DNA of 64,000 bases from Nonomuraea dietziae (GTDB lineage Bacteria > Actinomycetota > Actinomycetes > Streptosporangiales > Streptosporangiaceae), in the NCBI RefSeq assembly GCF_014195505.1, contig NZ_JACIBV010000001.1, positions 7,812,001-7,876,000 on the forward strand, read 5' to 3'. The notes under the pieces were generated by a model. That model saw only the letters and a list, made by a program, of their open reading frames with translations, searched no databases and was not told the DNA's origin. The position numbers and the translations under genes are program-made. Below, piece by piece: positions 8,921 to 16,347 of this stretch (within the stretch, counting starts at the first letter, position 1; each line of letters opens with the position of its first letter).

Positions 8921-9421
8921 TCAGAGGTGGAGGGCGAACTCCACCTGTGCCAGCGGCCGGCCGTCGCCGAAGTCGTGGTCGCGCAGCGCGCCCGTTTCGG
9001 TGAAGCCGCACTTGGTGTAGAAGCGCCGGGACTGCGGAGTGTCGTGCAGCGTCCACAGGTGGACGTGGTCGAAGCCGTCCTCCTTGAGCTGGGCCAGGGT
9101 GGCGGTCATGAGGGCTCCGGCGGCCCCGGTGCCCCAGCCGTCCGGGTGGGCGTAGAAGCTGTAGATCTCCGCCATTCCGGTCTTGGACGGGGAGGTGCCG
9201 AAAGCGGACATGGCCAGCGGACGCCCGTCCCCCCTCGCCAGCATGATCGTGTCCTTGCCCTGAGCGAGGCGCTCGTGCCACTGGGTACGGCGGCGCCGTA
9301 CCCCCTGCTCGGCGAAGTCCGTCGCGAAGAAGGGGGCGTAGGCGACCTTCCACGCCTCTGCGTGGATCTCGCCCAGCGCGTCCCCGTCGTCGGCTGTGGC
9401 CTGAGCAATGGTGAAGAGCAT
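8921..9421 (-). CDS. GNAT-family N-acetyltransferase
   Basis: 166 residues with the GNAT fold: N-terminal AQATADDGDALGEIHAEAW, acetyl-CoA-binding segment GWGTGAAGALM and a C-terminal SRRFYTKCGFTETG strand-helix. The acceptor is unknown. It is convergent with the nucleotidyltransferase gene and otherwise isolated. Downstream of its start (9422-9685) I see no supportable gene. Confidence 0.85.
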   Translation of the reverse strand: MLFTIAQATADDGDALGEIHAEAWKVAYAPFFATDFAEQGVRRRRTQWHERLAQGKDTIMLARGDGRPLAMSAFGTSPSKTGMAEIYSFYAHPDGWGTGAAGALMTATLAQLKEDGFDHVHLWTLHDTPQSRRFYTKCGFTETGALRDHDFGDGRPLAQVEFALHL

Positions 9422-9685
9422 CAGGCCACCCTAGCCAAGGCGCGCGCCTCTGATCATCGGCACCACCGGCCGGCGAGCTTGTCGGTCACCGGAAGCGGGT
9501 GCCACCGGGGTGCCGCCGACCGCCAGGACGGTGATGATCATCTTCATGGTCAGCGATCATGCCGAAGGCAGGTCACAGGCGGGGCACGACCGGCCGACGG
9601 GGACGGGGTGGGCGGCAGGTCTGGGGACGACCTGGTGAGGGGACTCGCCGTGGCCGTCGTGATCTGGGCGGGCGCTCGCGCCGGT

Positions 9686-9901
9686 TCAGTCTTTCGGGCG
9701 GGCGAACAGTTCGAGGTGCGAGCACTCGGCACAGCGGAAGGCGTCGACGATCCAGCGCGTCTTCCCCATCCGCCTGGCGCCGCCGAACAGCCCGCGCTCC
9801 AGGGGGCCCTTGATCCAGCGGGCGTACCCTTGAGAATGCTCGCCGGAGTCCTCGATGAAGCCGGGCTCGAGGTCCGCGCTGTCACATTGGGTGCATCGCA
9901 T
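9686..9901 (-). CDS. Small zinc-ribbon protein of unknown function
   Basis: 71 residues. Two CxxC pairs, CTQC near the N-terminus and CAEC near the C-terminus, could make one zinc ribbon. The middle part (GYARWIKGPLERGLFGGARRMGK) is basic. It resembles short actinobacterial zinc-ribbon proteins of unknown function. It lies just beyond the terminator of the zinc-repressed ribosomal operon but is probably a separate unit. Function not assigned. Confidence 0.6.
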   Translation of the reverse strand: MRCTQCDSADLEPGFIEDSGEHSQGYARWIKGPLERGLFGGARRMGKTRWIVDAFRCAECSHLELFARPKD

Positions 9902-9990
9902 GCCCGTATTGTGCCAGTGCGGCGATCAGGAAAGACCCGGCGATCACCGTCGTGCCGAGGCCGGTCACCGTTCCGGGCGTGGTCTGGGGC

Positions 9991-10019
9991 GACTGTCCGT
10001 ACCTTCTGTACGGACAGTC
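9991..10019 (-). terminator. Strong hairpin after the rpsR-ending operon
   Basis: A perfect 12-bp stem GACTGTCCGTAC/GTACGGACAGTC closes a 5-nt loop. It lies 13 bp beyond the rpsR stop codon and is the best candidate for the end of the zinc-responsive ribosomal operon. Confidence 0.75.
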
Positions 10020-10032
10020 GGCATGTCGCCCG

Positions 10033-10257
10033 TCAGCGGGCCCGCGAGCCGTACGGGAGCAGGGCCATCTCGCGGGCGTTCTTGACGGCGCGGGCGACCT
10101 GGCGCTGCTGCTGGACGGTGACCCCTGTGACGCGGCGGCTACGAATCTTGCCCCGGTCGGAGATGAACCTGCGCAGCAGGTCGGTGTCCTTGTAGTCGAT
10201 GGAATCGACGCCCAGCAGTGGATTCGCCTTCTTGCGCGGCGGGCGGCCGGTTCTCAT
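10033..10257 (-). CDS. rpsR: Ribosomal protein bS18, zinc-independent paralogue
   Basis: 74 residues. The core KKANPLLGVDSIDYKDTDLLRRFISDRGKIRSRRVTG is unmistakably S18. There is no Cys pair, so it is the C-minus form used when zinc is scarce, presumably alongside a zinc-type copy elsewhere in the genome. Its ATG overlaps the stop of the CobW/Mrf-like gene by 4 bp. Last gene of the Zur-type operon. Confidence 0.95.
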   Translation of the reverse strand: MRTGRPPRKKANPLLGVDSIDYKDTDLLRRFISDRGKIRSRRVTGVTVQQQRQVARAVKNAREMALLPYGSRAR

Positions 10258-11402
10258 GCGGTGCTCTCCTTGAGGTCGAGTACGAAGGCGAACGGGTCGG
10301 CGTAGTTCGCCCAGACGTCGGATCCGGCCAGCGACTCCTGCTCGGTGAGCAGGCAGGAGTCCAGCAGCGAGAGGATGCGGTCCTGGTCGAGGTCGGGGCC
10401 GGTGAAGACGAGATGCTGGACGCGGTCACCGAGGATGTCGTTCCAGTCCAGGGTGGCGGCCATCCTGCGGGCGGGGGAGACCAGCTCCCAGGCGGCCTCG
10501 GGCAGGGCGACCAGCCATGGCCCTGCGTCCTCGATCGAGACGACGCCTGCCACGGCGTCCCAGGCGAGCAGCCGGTCGTGCCTGTTGGCCAGCCAGAACC
10601 GGCCGCGGCTGCGGACGGTCTGGGTGACAAGCTCGTCCACGGCGTCGAACAGGCGCTGGGGGTGCAGCGGGCGCAGCCGATGCCAGACCACGGTCGAGAT
10701 CTCCCCTGTCTGCGCCTGGCAGGGCAGCTGGGCGGTGGCGGGGTCGACGCGGGCGGCGAGCATCTCCACGTCGACTCGCCGGCCGGTGACCTCCGGCAGC
10801 GCCAGGACGTCTGCCGGAGTGGTGGGAACGAGGTGGCCGAGCACCGTCAGGGCGAGCTCGATGTCCTCCTGGTCTGCGCCGGACACGACGATGCCGGTGG
10901 CGTACTCGATCTGCCTGGTCAGGACCTCGGCCAGGTAGCGCTCGTCGTCGGCGGCCGCGCGCTTGCCACGCGTGGCGAGCCGCTCGTCGCAGCACAGGTC
11001 CTCGGTGAGTCCTTCGGCGTCCACCGCGGTCAGCACGCCCGTCACGCGCAGGGCGTGCGCCGCGTCCTCATGCCAGGCGAGCGCCTCGGCGACGGCTCTG
11101 GGCTCGACGGAGTCCCACAGCTCCGCGATGAGCAGGGGAGCGCTCCCCGCCGCCCTGGCCAGCAGCTCGGGGATCAGGTCTTCGCGTACGGTGCAGGTGA
11201 CGCAGCCGTGCGCGAGCCGTACGTGGTGCCTGTCGAGGACGCCGGAGGCGTCCCTGACGATGCGCTCCACCCGGCCGGCGCCCACCTCACCCAGATCGTG
11301 GTGGACCGCCACCGACCCGGGATGCTCGGCGAGCAGACGATCGACGAGCGTCGAACGCGCTTCGGCGTGCAGTCCTGAGACCAGGACGACGGGGACGGAC
11401 AT
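10254..11402 (-). CDS. CobW/Mrf-like protein in the zinc-starvation ribosomal operon
   Basis: 382 residues, CobW/COG0523 layout: an N-terminal GTPase-like half and a C-terminal CobW_C half (WANRHDRLLAWDAVAG, WLVALPEAAWE). The P-loop is abnormal: where CobW has GxxGxGKT, this reads SGLHAEARST, with Arg for Lys and a lost Gly. The metal-binding CxCC of COG0523 is GCVTCTVRED, i.e. CxxC. In mycobacteria the operon of C-minus ribosomal proteins encodes Mrf, which recruits the hibernation factor Mpy; this gene has the same position and looks like its counterpart. A zinc chaperone is the alternative. Start ATG 11402 follows the GAGGAGTTGAC region 11 bp after rpmF. Its stop overlaps rpsR. Confidence 0.82.
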   Translation of the reverse strand: MSVPVVLVSGLHAEARSTLVDRLLAEHPGSVAVHHDLGEVGAGRVERIVRDASGVLDRHHVRLAHGCVTCTVREDLIPELLARAAGSAPLLIAELWDSVEPRAVAEALAWHEDAAHALRVTGVLTAVDAEGLTEDLCCDERLATRGKRAAADDERYLAEVLTRQIEYATGIVVSGADQEDIELALTVLGHLVPTTPADVLALPEVTGRRVDVEMLAARVDPATAQLPCQAQTGEISTVVWHRLRPLHPQRLFDAVDELVTQTVRSRGRFWLANRHDRLLAWDAVAGVVSIEDAGPWLVALPEAAWELVSPARRMAATLDWNDILGDRVQHLVFTGPDLDQDRILSLLDSCLLTEQESLAGSDVWANYADPFAFVLDLKESTA

Positions 11403-11413
11403 GTCAACTCCTC

Positions 11414-11578
11414 TCAGGGGGTGATGAGGCCGCGCTGGTAGGCGCGGACCAGACGGCGCGGCACCAGCAGCCGGTTGCCGCCGATGACCAGCGGGACCAG
11501 GTCGGGGGTGGACGCCTTCCACTGGGAGCGACGATGGCGGGTGTTGGCGCGGGAGGTCCTGCGCTTGGGAACGGCCAT
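11414..11578 (-). CDS. rpmF: Ribosomal protein bL32, zinc-independent paralogue
   Basis: 54 residues; begins MAVPKRRTSRANTRHRRSQW, the signature start of L32. The two CxxC pairs of zinc-type L32 are absent: the C-terminal part reads LVPLVIGGNRLLVPRRLVRAYQRG. It is therefore a C-minus replacement subunit. It sits 2 bp after rpsN and 11 bp before the CobW/Mrf-like gene, in the same operon. Confidence 0.93.
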   Translation of the reverse strand: MAVPKRRTSRANTRHRRSQWKASTPDLVPLVIGGNRLLVPRRLVRAYQRGLITP

Positions 11579-11580
11579 GG

Positions 11581-11880
11581 CTACCAGCTCGCCTTCGTGA
11601 TGCCGGGCAGCTCGCCCCGATGCGCCATCTCTCGGAACCGGATCCGGGAGAGCCCGAACCTGGTCAGGTGGCCGCGGGGGCGGCCGTCGACCGTGTCGCG
11701 GTTGCGCAGGCGGGTGGCGCTGGCGTCGCGCGGCTGCCTGCCCAGCTCCCGTACGGCCGCCGCCCTCTCCGCGGGGGTGCCGGTGCGGATGGCCTCCTTC
11801 AGCTCCGCCCTCCTGGATGCGTGGCGGGCGACGACGACTTCGCGCCGCCGGTTGGCTGCGATCTTGCTCTTCTTGGCCAT
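11581..11880 (-). CDS. rpsN: Ribosomal protein uS14, zinc-independent long form
   Basis: 99 residues; MAKKSKIAANRRREVVVARHA start and C-terminal RFGLSRIRFREMAHRGELPGITKASW are diagnostic of the long, cysteine-free S14. Zinc-type S14 in actinobacteria is about 61 residues with CxxC pairs. The start codon overlaps the rpmB stop (TGATG), which supports ATG 11880 rather than longer reading-frame starts. Confidence 0.95.
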   Translation of the reverse strand: MAKKSKIAANRRREVVVARHASRRAELKEAIRTGTPAERAAAVRELGRQPRDASATRLRNRDTVDGRPRGHLTRFGLSRIRFREMAHRGELPGITKASW

Positions 11881-12116
11881 CAGACCCTCTCTCCGCGAGC
11901 GCGGATCCGTGCCACCGCGGCTTCGACGCCGATCTTGTCGACGGTCCTGATCGCTCGGGCGCTCAGCGTCAGCCGGACGTGCCGGCCCTCGCTCGGCAGC
12001 CAGTAGCGCCGGTGCTGGATGTTGGGGTTCCACCGGCGGCGGGTGCGCCGGTGGGAGTGGGAGACGTTGTTGCCGAACACCGGCTTGGCGCCGGTGAGCT
12101 GGCAATGGGCCGACAT
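11880..12116 (-). CDS. rpmB: Ribosomal protein bL28, zinc-independent paralogue
   Basis: 78 residues: MSAHCQLTGAKPVFGNNVSHSHRRTRRRWNPNIQ-type L28 sequence followed by LPSEGRHVRLTLSARAIRTVDKIG. It has only a single Cys instead of the CxxC pairs of zinc-type L28. The start overlaps the rpmG stop as TGATG with GGAGGA just upstream, so translation is coupled. Confidence 0.95.
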   Translation of the reverse strand: MSAHCQLTGAKPVFGNNVSHSHRRTRRRWNPNIQHRRYWLPSEGRHVRLTLSARAIRTVDKIGVEAAVARIRARGERV

Positions 12117-12241
12117 CAGTTCCTCCCGCTGAGAGTGAGGCGGTCGGGATCGTTGCGGCGGTTCTTGCGGGTCACGTAGGTGTAGCCGGTGCCCGCCGTC
12201 GAACGCAGGGTGATCACCGGTCTTACGTCGTTTCTGGCCAA
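12116..12241 (-). CDS. rpmG: Ribosomal protein bL33, zinc-independent, C-terminally shortened
   Basis: 41 residues. MARNDVRPVITLRSTAGTG and YTYVTRKNRRNDPDRL match C-minus L33. After DRLTL, however, the usual 13-14 residues (a KYDPxxxRHxxFREER-type tail) are missing; the frame reads SGRN and stops at the TGATG overlapping rpmB. The SGRN codons coincide with the rpmB Shine-Dalgarno. TTG 12241 is taken as start because GAGGAG lies 8 nt before it; a GTG two codons upstream is too close to that site. First gene of the operon, 38 bp from the Zur-type box. Confidence 0.85.
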   Translation of the reverse strand: MARNDVRPVITLRSTAGTGYTYVTRKNRRNDPDRLTLSGRN

Positions 12242-12279
12242 TGCCACAGCTCCTCTGTCTGGCCGGGTCCTGGCATGAT

Positions 12280-12298
12280 AACGAAAACGGTTTTCATT
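12280..12298. promoter_or_regulatory. Zur-box-like palindrome
   Basis: On the gene strand the site reads AATGAAAACCGTTTTCGTT: a 9-1-9 palindrome with a single mismatch. It closely matches the TGAAAATNATTTTCA-type boxes bound by Zur in actinobacteria. It lies 39 bp upstream of the rpmG start, where a bound repressor would block the promoter. The neighbouring A+T-rich stretch stands out in this G+C-rich region. Confidence 0.8.
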
Positions 12299-12459
12299 TG
12301 CGAATGGCGGAGCCAGCCGGCAGGGAATTGCCGCAGCCACGGTGCGGGAGATCTCGAAGAGCGGCGTCGCCTGGACGAGCGCATGGCACAGGGGGCTCCG
12401 GCGCCCATAGGGCCGCCGCAGCCGAACCGGGCCGACCGGTCAAGGACGCACGGGACCCG

Positions 12460-13038
12460 CTAGCGCCACTGGCTGAGGACGTGGTCGATCAGAGCGTGGA
12501 GGCGGTCGTCGGTGTGCGGGCCAAGGTGCAGGAGGCGGCGGTAGTAGATCGGGCCGTACAGCAGCTCGACGATCAGCTCCAGGTCCGCCTCGGGGGACAG
12601 CTGCCCCTGCCGCTGGGCGGAGCGGAGCCGGTCCATCGCGACCGCGACACGTGGCTTGATCAGTTGCTCGACGAGGTCGCGGGCCAGGGCCTCGTCGTGC
12701 TGGGTCTCCGCGATGAGCCCGAGGTAGGCCGATCCGGTGCGCGGGCTGGCCAGGAAGTCCAGCACGGCCGCCGTCTGCGTGCGCAGGTCGGCGACGAGGT
12801 CGCCGGTGTCGGGAAAGACGGTGGCGGTCTGCGCCAGTTCGCCCAGCGCCTCGAGGATCACGGCGCCCTTGGTGGGCCACCAGCGGTAGATCGTCTTCTT
12901 GCTCACCCCGGCTCGGGCGGCGATGGCCTCCACGGTCACGTTGCCGTAGCCGCGCTCCGCGCTGAGATCCATGGCCGCGGCCAGGATCGCCTGGTGGCTC
13001 TTCTCGCTGCGTCGTTGCGCGTTGGGTGCCATCATCAC
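12460..13038 (-). CDS. TetR-family repressor of the adjacent exporter
   Basis: 192 residues. N-terminal HTH: ILAAAMDLSAERGYGNVTVEAIAARAGVSKKTIYRWW. The C-terminal domain (TetR_C with YLGLIAETQHDEALA and LLYGPIYYRRLL) is of the type found in repressors of small-molecule-responsive genes. It is divergent from the MFS gene, and two identical palindromes lie in the 102-bp gap, so it probably represses both genes and is released by an exported compound. The start is one of GTG 13038, ATG 13035 or ATG 13032; the exact codon is uncertain. Confidence 0.9.
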   Translation of the reverse strand: MMMAPNAQRRSEKSHQAILAAAMDLSAERGYGNVTVEAIAARAGVSKKTIYRWWPTKGAVILEALGELAQTATVFPDTGDLVADLRTQTAAVLDFLASPRTGSAYLGLIAETQHDEALARDLVEQLIKPRVAVAMDRLRSAQRQGQLSPEADLELIVELLYGPIYYRRLLHLGPHTDDRLHALIDHVLSQWR

Positions 13039-13055
13039 GCCGCCAGCTTACAGGA

Positions 13056-13069
13056 ACGACACGTGTCGT
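13056..13069. promoter_or_regulatory. TetR operator O1
   Basis: Perfect 14-bp palindrome ACGACACGTGTCGT immediately upstream of the -35 hexamer of the MFS promoter and 18 bp from the repressor start. An identical copy lies 55 bp downstream (start to start). Confidence 0.8.
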
Positions 13070-13070
13070 G

Positions 13071-13099
13071 TTGACAGAGGCCGAGCGTGGCCGCACAAT
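13071..13099 (+). promoter_or_regulatory. Sigma-70-type promoter of the exporter operon
   Basis: TTGACA (13071-13076), a 17-bp spacer and CACAAT (13094-13099). The -35 is perfect consensus. The promoter is enclosed by two copies of the TetR palindrome, the geometry of a tightly repressed, inducible efflux gene. Confidence 0.75.
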
Positions 13100-13110
13100 C
13101 TCAACACGAC

Positions 13111-13124
13111 ACGACACGTGTCGT
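13111..13124. promoter_or_regulatory. TetR operator O2
   Basis: Second perfect copy of ACGACACGTGTCGT, starting 11 bp after the -10 hexamer and so overlapping or just following the transcription start of the MFS gene. ACGAC is repeated just before it, extending the match. Confidence 0.8.
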
Positions 13125-13140
13125 ATAGTGAAGGGGATCC

Positions 13141-14538
13141 ATGAACTCGCGCTGGTCGGCGCTCACCGTGCTGTGCGCCATGCAGTTGATGACGGTCCTG
13201 GATGGAACGATCGTCACCGTCGCCCTGCCCACCATCCAGAACGACCTCGGCTTCTCCCAGGCGGGCCTGTCCTGGGTGGTCAACTCCTACCTGATCGCCT
13301 TCGCCGGTCTGCTGCTGCTGGCCGGACGCCTCGGCGACCTGGCCGGCAGCAAGAAGGTGTTCCTGTTCGGGCTCGCCGTCTTCACCCTCGCCTCGCTGCT
13401 GTGCGGCGTGGCGACCAGCCAGGAGACGCTCATCGCCGGACGGTTCCTGCAAGGCGTCGGGGCCGCGCTTGCCTCCGCCGTCGTGCTCGGCATGATCGTG
13501 GGGCTCTTCCCCGAACCCGGCGAGCAGGCCAGAGCCATGGGCGTCTACGGCTTCGTCTCCGCCGGCGGCGCCTCGGCAGGACTGATCGCCGGCGGGGTCA
13601 TCACCGAAGCCCTCGGCTGGCACTGGCTCTTCCTGGTCAATCTCCCGATCGGCGCAGTCGCGCTGCTGGCCGGCGGGCGGATGCTCAGCCGGGATAACGG
13701 GCTCGGACTGCACGCAGGCGCCGACGTCCTCGGGGCAATCCTGGTCACCACGGGCCTGTCCCTCGGGGTGTTCACCATCGCCCAGATCTCCGAATCCGGT
13801 CTGAACCCCTGGTACGGCGGGGCCGCCATCACCTTGCTGGCGGCGTTCGTCGTACGCCAGGCCAAGGCCTCCAGGCCGCTGCTGGCGCTGCGCATCTTCC
13901 ACAGCAAGGAGATCGTCGGCGCCAACCTCGTGGTGGTGCTCGTCTTCGCCGCCGGCTTCGGCTTCCAGTTCCTCAACGCCCTGTACCTGCAGCGCGTGCT
14001 CGGCTTCGACTCGATGCAGACAGGTCTGGCCTTCCTGCCGGCGCCTCTGGTCATCGGCGCCCTGTCGCTGTTCTTCTCGGCCAGGCTCACCGCGCGCTAC
14101 GGCACCCGCCGCGTCCTGCTGGTCGGGCTGCTGGCACTCGGTGCGGGCCTGGTCCTGCTCAGCCGGGCGCCGGTCGGCGGCGACTACTGGACCGACGTCG
14201 GCCCCTCGCTGCTCATCCAGGGCTTCGGCATGGGCCTGACGATCCCGGCGGTGATCATGAGGGCCATGTCGGGCGCCGAGCCGACCGACGCCGGGCTCGC
14301 CTCCGGGCTGAACAACACCGCACAGCAGGCCGGCGCCGCAGTCGGCCTGGCGGTGCTGGCGACGGTCGCCACCACGCGGAGCGGCTCACTCGTCGCTCAG
14401 GGCGAAGAGGCCCTCACCGCGCTGCGTGACGGCTACAGCCTGGCCTTCCAGGCCGCCGCCGGGTTCGTGTTCGTGGCCCTGATCATCACCTACGTCGTCC
14501 TCAGGGACGCCCCCGCCAAGCAAAGGATCCCGGTATGA
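13141..14538 (+). CDS. MFS drug/metabolite exporter (DHA2-like)
   Basis: 465 residues with 14 predicted membrane segments, the DHA2 (EmrB/QacA) pattern. LDGTIVTVALPTIQ in helix 1 is the DHA2 motif D1; GRLGDLAGSKKVF is motif A; GFVSAGGASAGLIAGGVI matches the antiporter motif C. It should expel a cationic or hydrophobic compound by proton antiport. A flanking TetR gene and double operator indicate induction by substrate. It is translationally coupled (ATGA) to the Gfo/Idh/MocA gene. Confidence 0.92.
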   Translation: MNSRWSALTVLCAMQLMTVLDGTIVTVALPTIQNDLGFSQAGLSWVVNSYLIAFAGLLLLAGRLGDLAGSKKVFLFGLAVFTLASLLCGVATSQETLIAGRFLQGVGAALASAVVLGMIVGLFPEPGEQARAMGVYGFVSAGGASAGLIAGGVITEALGWHWLFLVNLPIGAVALLAGGRMLSRDNGLGLHAGADVLGAILVTTGLSLGVFTIAQISESGLNPWYGGAAITLLAAFVVRQAKASRPLLALRIFHSKEIVGANLVVVLVFAAGFGFQFLNALYLQRVLGFDSMQTGLAFLPAPLVIGALSLFFSARLTARYGTRRVLLVGLLALGAGLVLLSRAPVGGDYWTDVGPSLLIQGFGMGLTIPAVIMRAMSGAEPTDAGLASGLNNTAQQAGAAVGLAVLATVATTRSGSLVAQGEEALTALRDGYSLAFQAAAGFVFVALIITYVVLRDAPAKQRIPV

Positions 14539-15605
14539 GAGTCGGAGTCATCGGCGCGCACGCCTCCCGCGGCTGGGCGCGCGCGGTCCACCTGCCCGCC
14601 CTGCTGTCCCTTCCCGACTACGAGATCACCGCGGTCGCCGGCACCAGCCGGGAGTCCGCTCGCCAGGCGGCCGACGTGTGGGGCGCCAAGCACGCCTTCG
14701 CCGACCCCCAGGAGCTGATCTCCCATCCCGACGTCGACCTCGTCACGATCTCCGTGCAGCTGCCCCGCAGGGACGGGCTCGTCGAGGCGGCGATCAGCGC
14801 GGGCAAGCACGTCTACAGCGAGTGGCCGCTGGCCCGCTCCGCCGAGGCCGCCGAGCGCCTGCACGCCCTCGCCGAGCAGGCAGGGGTACGGCATGCCGTC
14901 GGGCTGCAGAGCAGGCACCACCCGGCGATCGGGTACCTGCGCGACCTGGTGGCCGACGGCAAGGTCGGCGAGGTGATGTCAGCCTCGCTGACCTACTCCC
15001 TGTCCTCGCCCGAGGTCTGGTCCGTGCGGTACGCGGACCTGTTCGACCACACGAAGGGGGTCAACCACCTCGCCGTCGTGGGCGGGCACTCGATGGACAT
15101 GTTCGGCTCGGCCGTCGGGCACTTCACCGAGATCTCGGCGACGCTGGCGACCCGTATCCCGCGCATCACCCTGCAGGAGACAGGCGAACAGATCACTGTC
15201 ACCTCTCCCGACCAGATCGCGGCCGTGGGCCTGCTGGAGTCCGGCGCCGCCGCCTCGGTGCACATCATGACCGGCGGGCCGCGGGGCGAGGGGTTCCTGA
15301 TCGAGGTCCACGGGCGGGCGGGACGGCTGGTGCTGGATTCGGCCGACGACTCGCTGGTCGGCCCCGAGTTCACGCTGTCGTTCTCCGGCGGCACCGGCGG
15401 AACGGTCGTGCTCCCCGTGCCCGATCGGTACGTCCCGATGCCCTCGGACGCTCCGCCCGCCGTACGCAATGTTCGTCAGGTCTACAGGAATCTGGCGGCC
15501 GGAATTCCGACCGAGCCGGACTTCCTCACCGCCGTCCGGACGCACCGGCTGATCGACGCCATCAAGCGCTCCGCCACGACCGGCGAGCGGCAACACCTCG
15601 GCTGA
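14535..15605 (+). CDS. Gfo/Idh/MocA-family NAD(P)-dependent oxidoreductase
   Basis: 356 residues. N-terminal Rossmann domain (VGVIGAHASRGW, AGTSRESA, SEWPLA in place of the EKP motif) and a C-terminal alpha/beta substrate domain. The Gal80-like signature LQSRHHPAIGYLRDLV is visible. Relatives oxidise sugars, inositols or related polyols. Coupling to an exporter by a 4-bp overlap is unusual and suggests the pair handles the same compound, for example modification plus export. Substrate unknown. Confidence 0.85.
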   Translation: MRVGVIGAHASRGWARAVHLPALLSLPDYEITAVAGTSRESARQAADVWGAKHAFADPQELISHPDVDLVTISVQLPRRDGLVEAAISAGKHVYSEWPLARSAEAAERLHALAEQAGVRHAVGLQSRHHPAIGYLRDLVADGKVGEVMSASLTYSLSSPEVWSVRYADLFDHTKGVNHLAVVGGHSMDMFGSAVGHFTEISATLATRIPRITLQETGEQITVTSPDQIAAVGLLESGAAASVHIMTGGPRGEGFLIEVHGRAGRLVLDSADDSLVGPEFTLSFSGGTGGTVVLPVPDRYVPMPSDAPPAVRNVRQVYRNLAAGIPTEPDFLTAVRTHRLIDAIKRSATTGERQHLG

Positions 15606-15614
15606 CATCTCCTG

Positions 15615-15660
15615 GCCTGATGCTGTGAGAGCCGTCCGCACCGCCGTCACAGCATCAGGC
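15615..15660. terminator. 14-bp perfect inverted repeat downstream of the oxidoreductase gene
   Basis: GCCTGATGCTGTGA (15615-15628) and its exact complement (15647-15660) flank an 18-nt loop. It lies in the gap between convergent genes and is a likely bidirectional terminator. The long loop leaves an operator as an alternative. Confidence 0.6.
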
Positions 15661-15685
15661 GAGGCCCGTCACGGATCACCCGGGG

Positions 15686-16276
15686 TCAGCCGACCTCGTA
15701 GACCTGCCCGGTCTGGTGTCCCTCGATCGAGCGCAGGTAGGCGTTGGCGGCCTGCCGTACCGGCACCGGCTCGAAGCCGGCGAAGAGCTCGCCGTAGGCG
15801 TCCATCGATTCGGTGAAGACGGTCGGGCTCACCGCGTTGACCCGTTGCGGCAGCTCGATGGCCGCGGCGCGGACGAAGGCCTCGATCGCGCCGTTGGCGA
15901 GGGACGCCACGGCGCCGGTGCGCAGCGGGTCGCGGGCCAGCACGCCGCTGATCAGCGTGAACGATCCGCGGACGGTGGCGGCGCCCTGGCGCACCAGTTC
16001 GACCTGGCTGGTGACCTTGCCCGTGATGCCGTCCAGCACGTCCTGGTGGTCGAGCCGGTCGAGCGGCAGCCATGGCACACTGCCCGCCGCTGAGGCGACC
16101 GCGTCCACCTCGCCCAGCTGCTCGTACATCGCGCGGATCGATGCGGGGTCGGTGATGTCGACCGGGACGTCGGAGCCCTTGCGGGACGCCGTCACGATCT
16201 CGTGGCCGCGCTCGCGCAGCACCTCATGGATGCCTCGGCCCAGCGTTCCTGTCGCTCCCACGAGCACAATTCTCAT
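15686..16276 (-). CDS. Short-chain dehydrogenase-like protein lacking the catalytic Tyr
   Basis: 196 residues. The Rossmann GATGTLG and D of VDITDPAS are present, and LISGVLARDP holds the usual Ser position. The YxxxK position reads SLANG, so the classical catalytic pair is missing. Many small actinobacterial SDRs share the SLANGAIEAFVRAAA version, so this looks like a subfamily trait rather than decay. It may bind nucleotide or act with altered chemistry. Divergent from a LysR regulator 71 bp away, the standard arrangement for LysR-controlled genes. Confidence 0.8.
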   Translation of the reverse strand: MRIVLVGATGTLGRGIHEVLRERGHEIVTASRKGSDVPVDITDPASIRAMYEQLGEVDAVASAAGSVPWLPLDRLDHQDVLDGITGKVTSQVELVRQGAATVRGSFTLISGVLARDPLRTGAVASLANGAIEAFVRAAAIELPQRVNAVSPTVFTESMDAYGELFAGFEPVPVRQAANAYLRSIEGHQTGQVYEVG

Positions 16277-16316
16277 GAGCCCAGCTTCGCTGGAGCACTA
16301 TCGTGAAGTCTAGCTA

Positions 16317-16329
16317 CCTGAACTTCAGG
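16317..16329. promoter_or_regulatory. Palindrome in the LysR/SDR divergent promoter
   Basis: CCTGAACTTCAGG is a perfect 13-bp palindrome placed between the divergent starts (16276 minus, 16348 plus), 18 bp from the regulator start. Good candidate for the LysR binding site. Confidence 0.55.
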
Positions 16330-16347
16330 ACCTTTTAAGATGTGCTT

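Noticed and set aside
9425..9545. A 38-codon frame starting MKMIITVLAVGG on the minus strand
   Set aside because: Begins like a signal peptide but has no convincing ribosome-binding site and then turns into Arg/Pro-rich random sequence.
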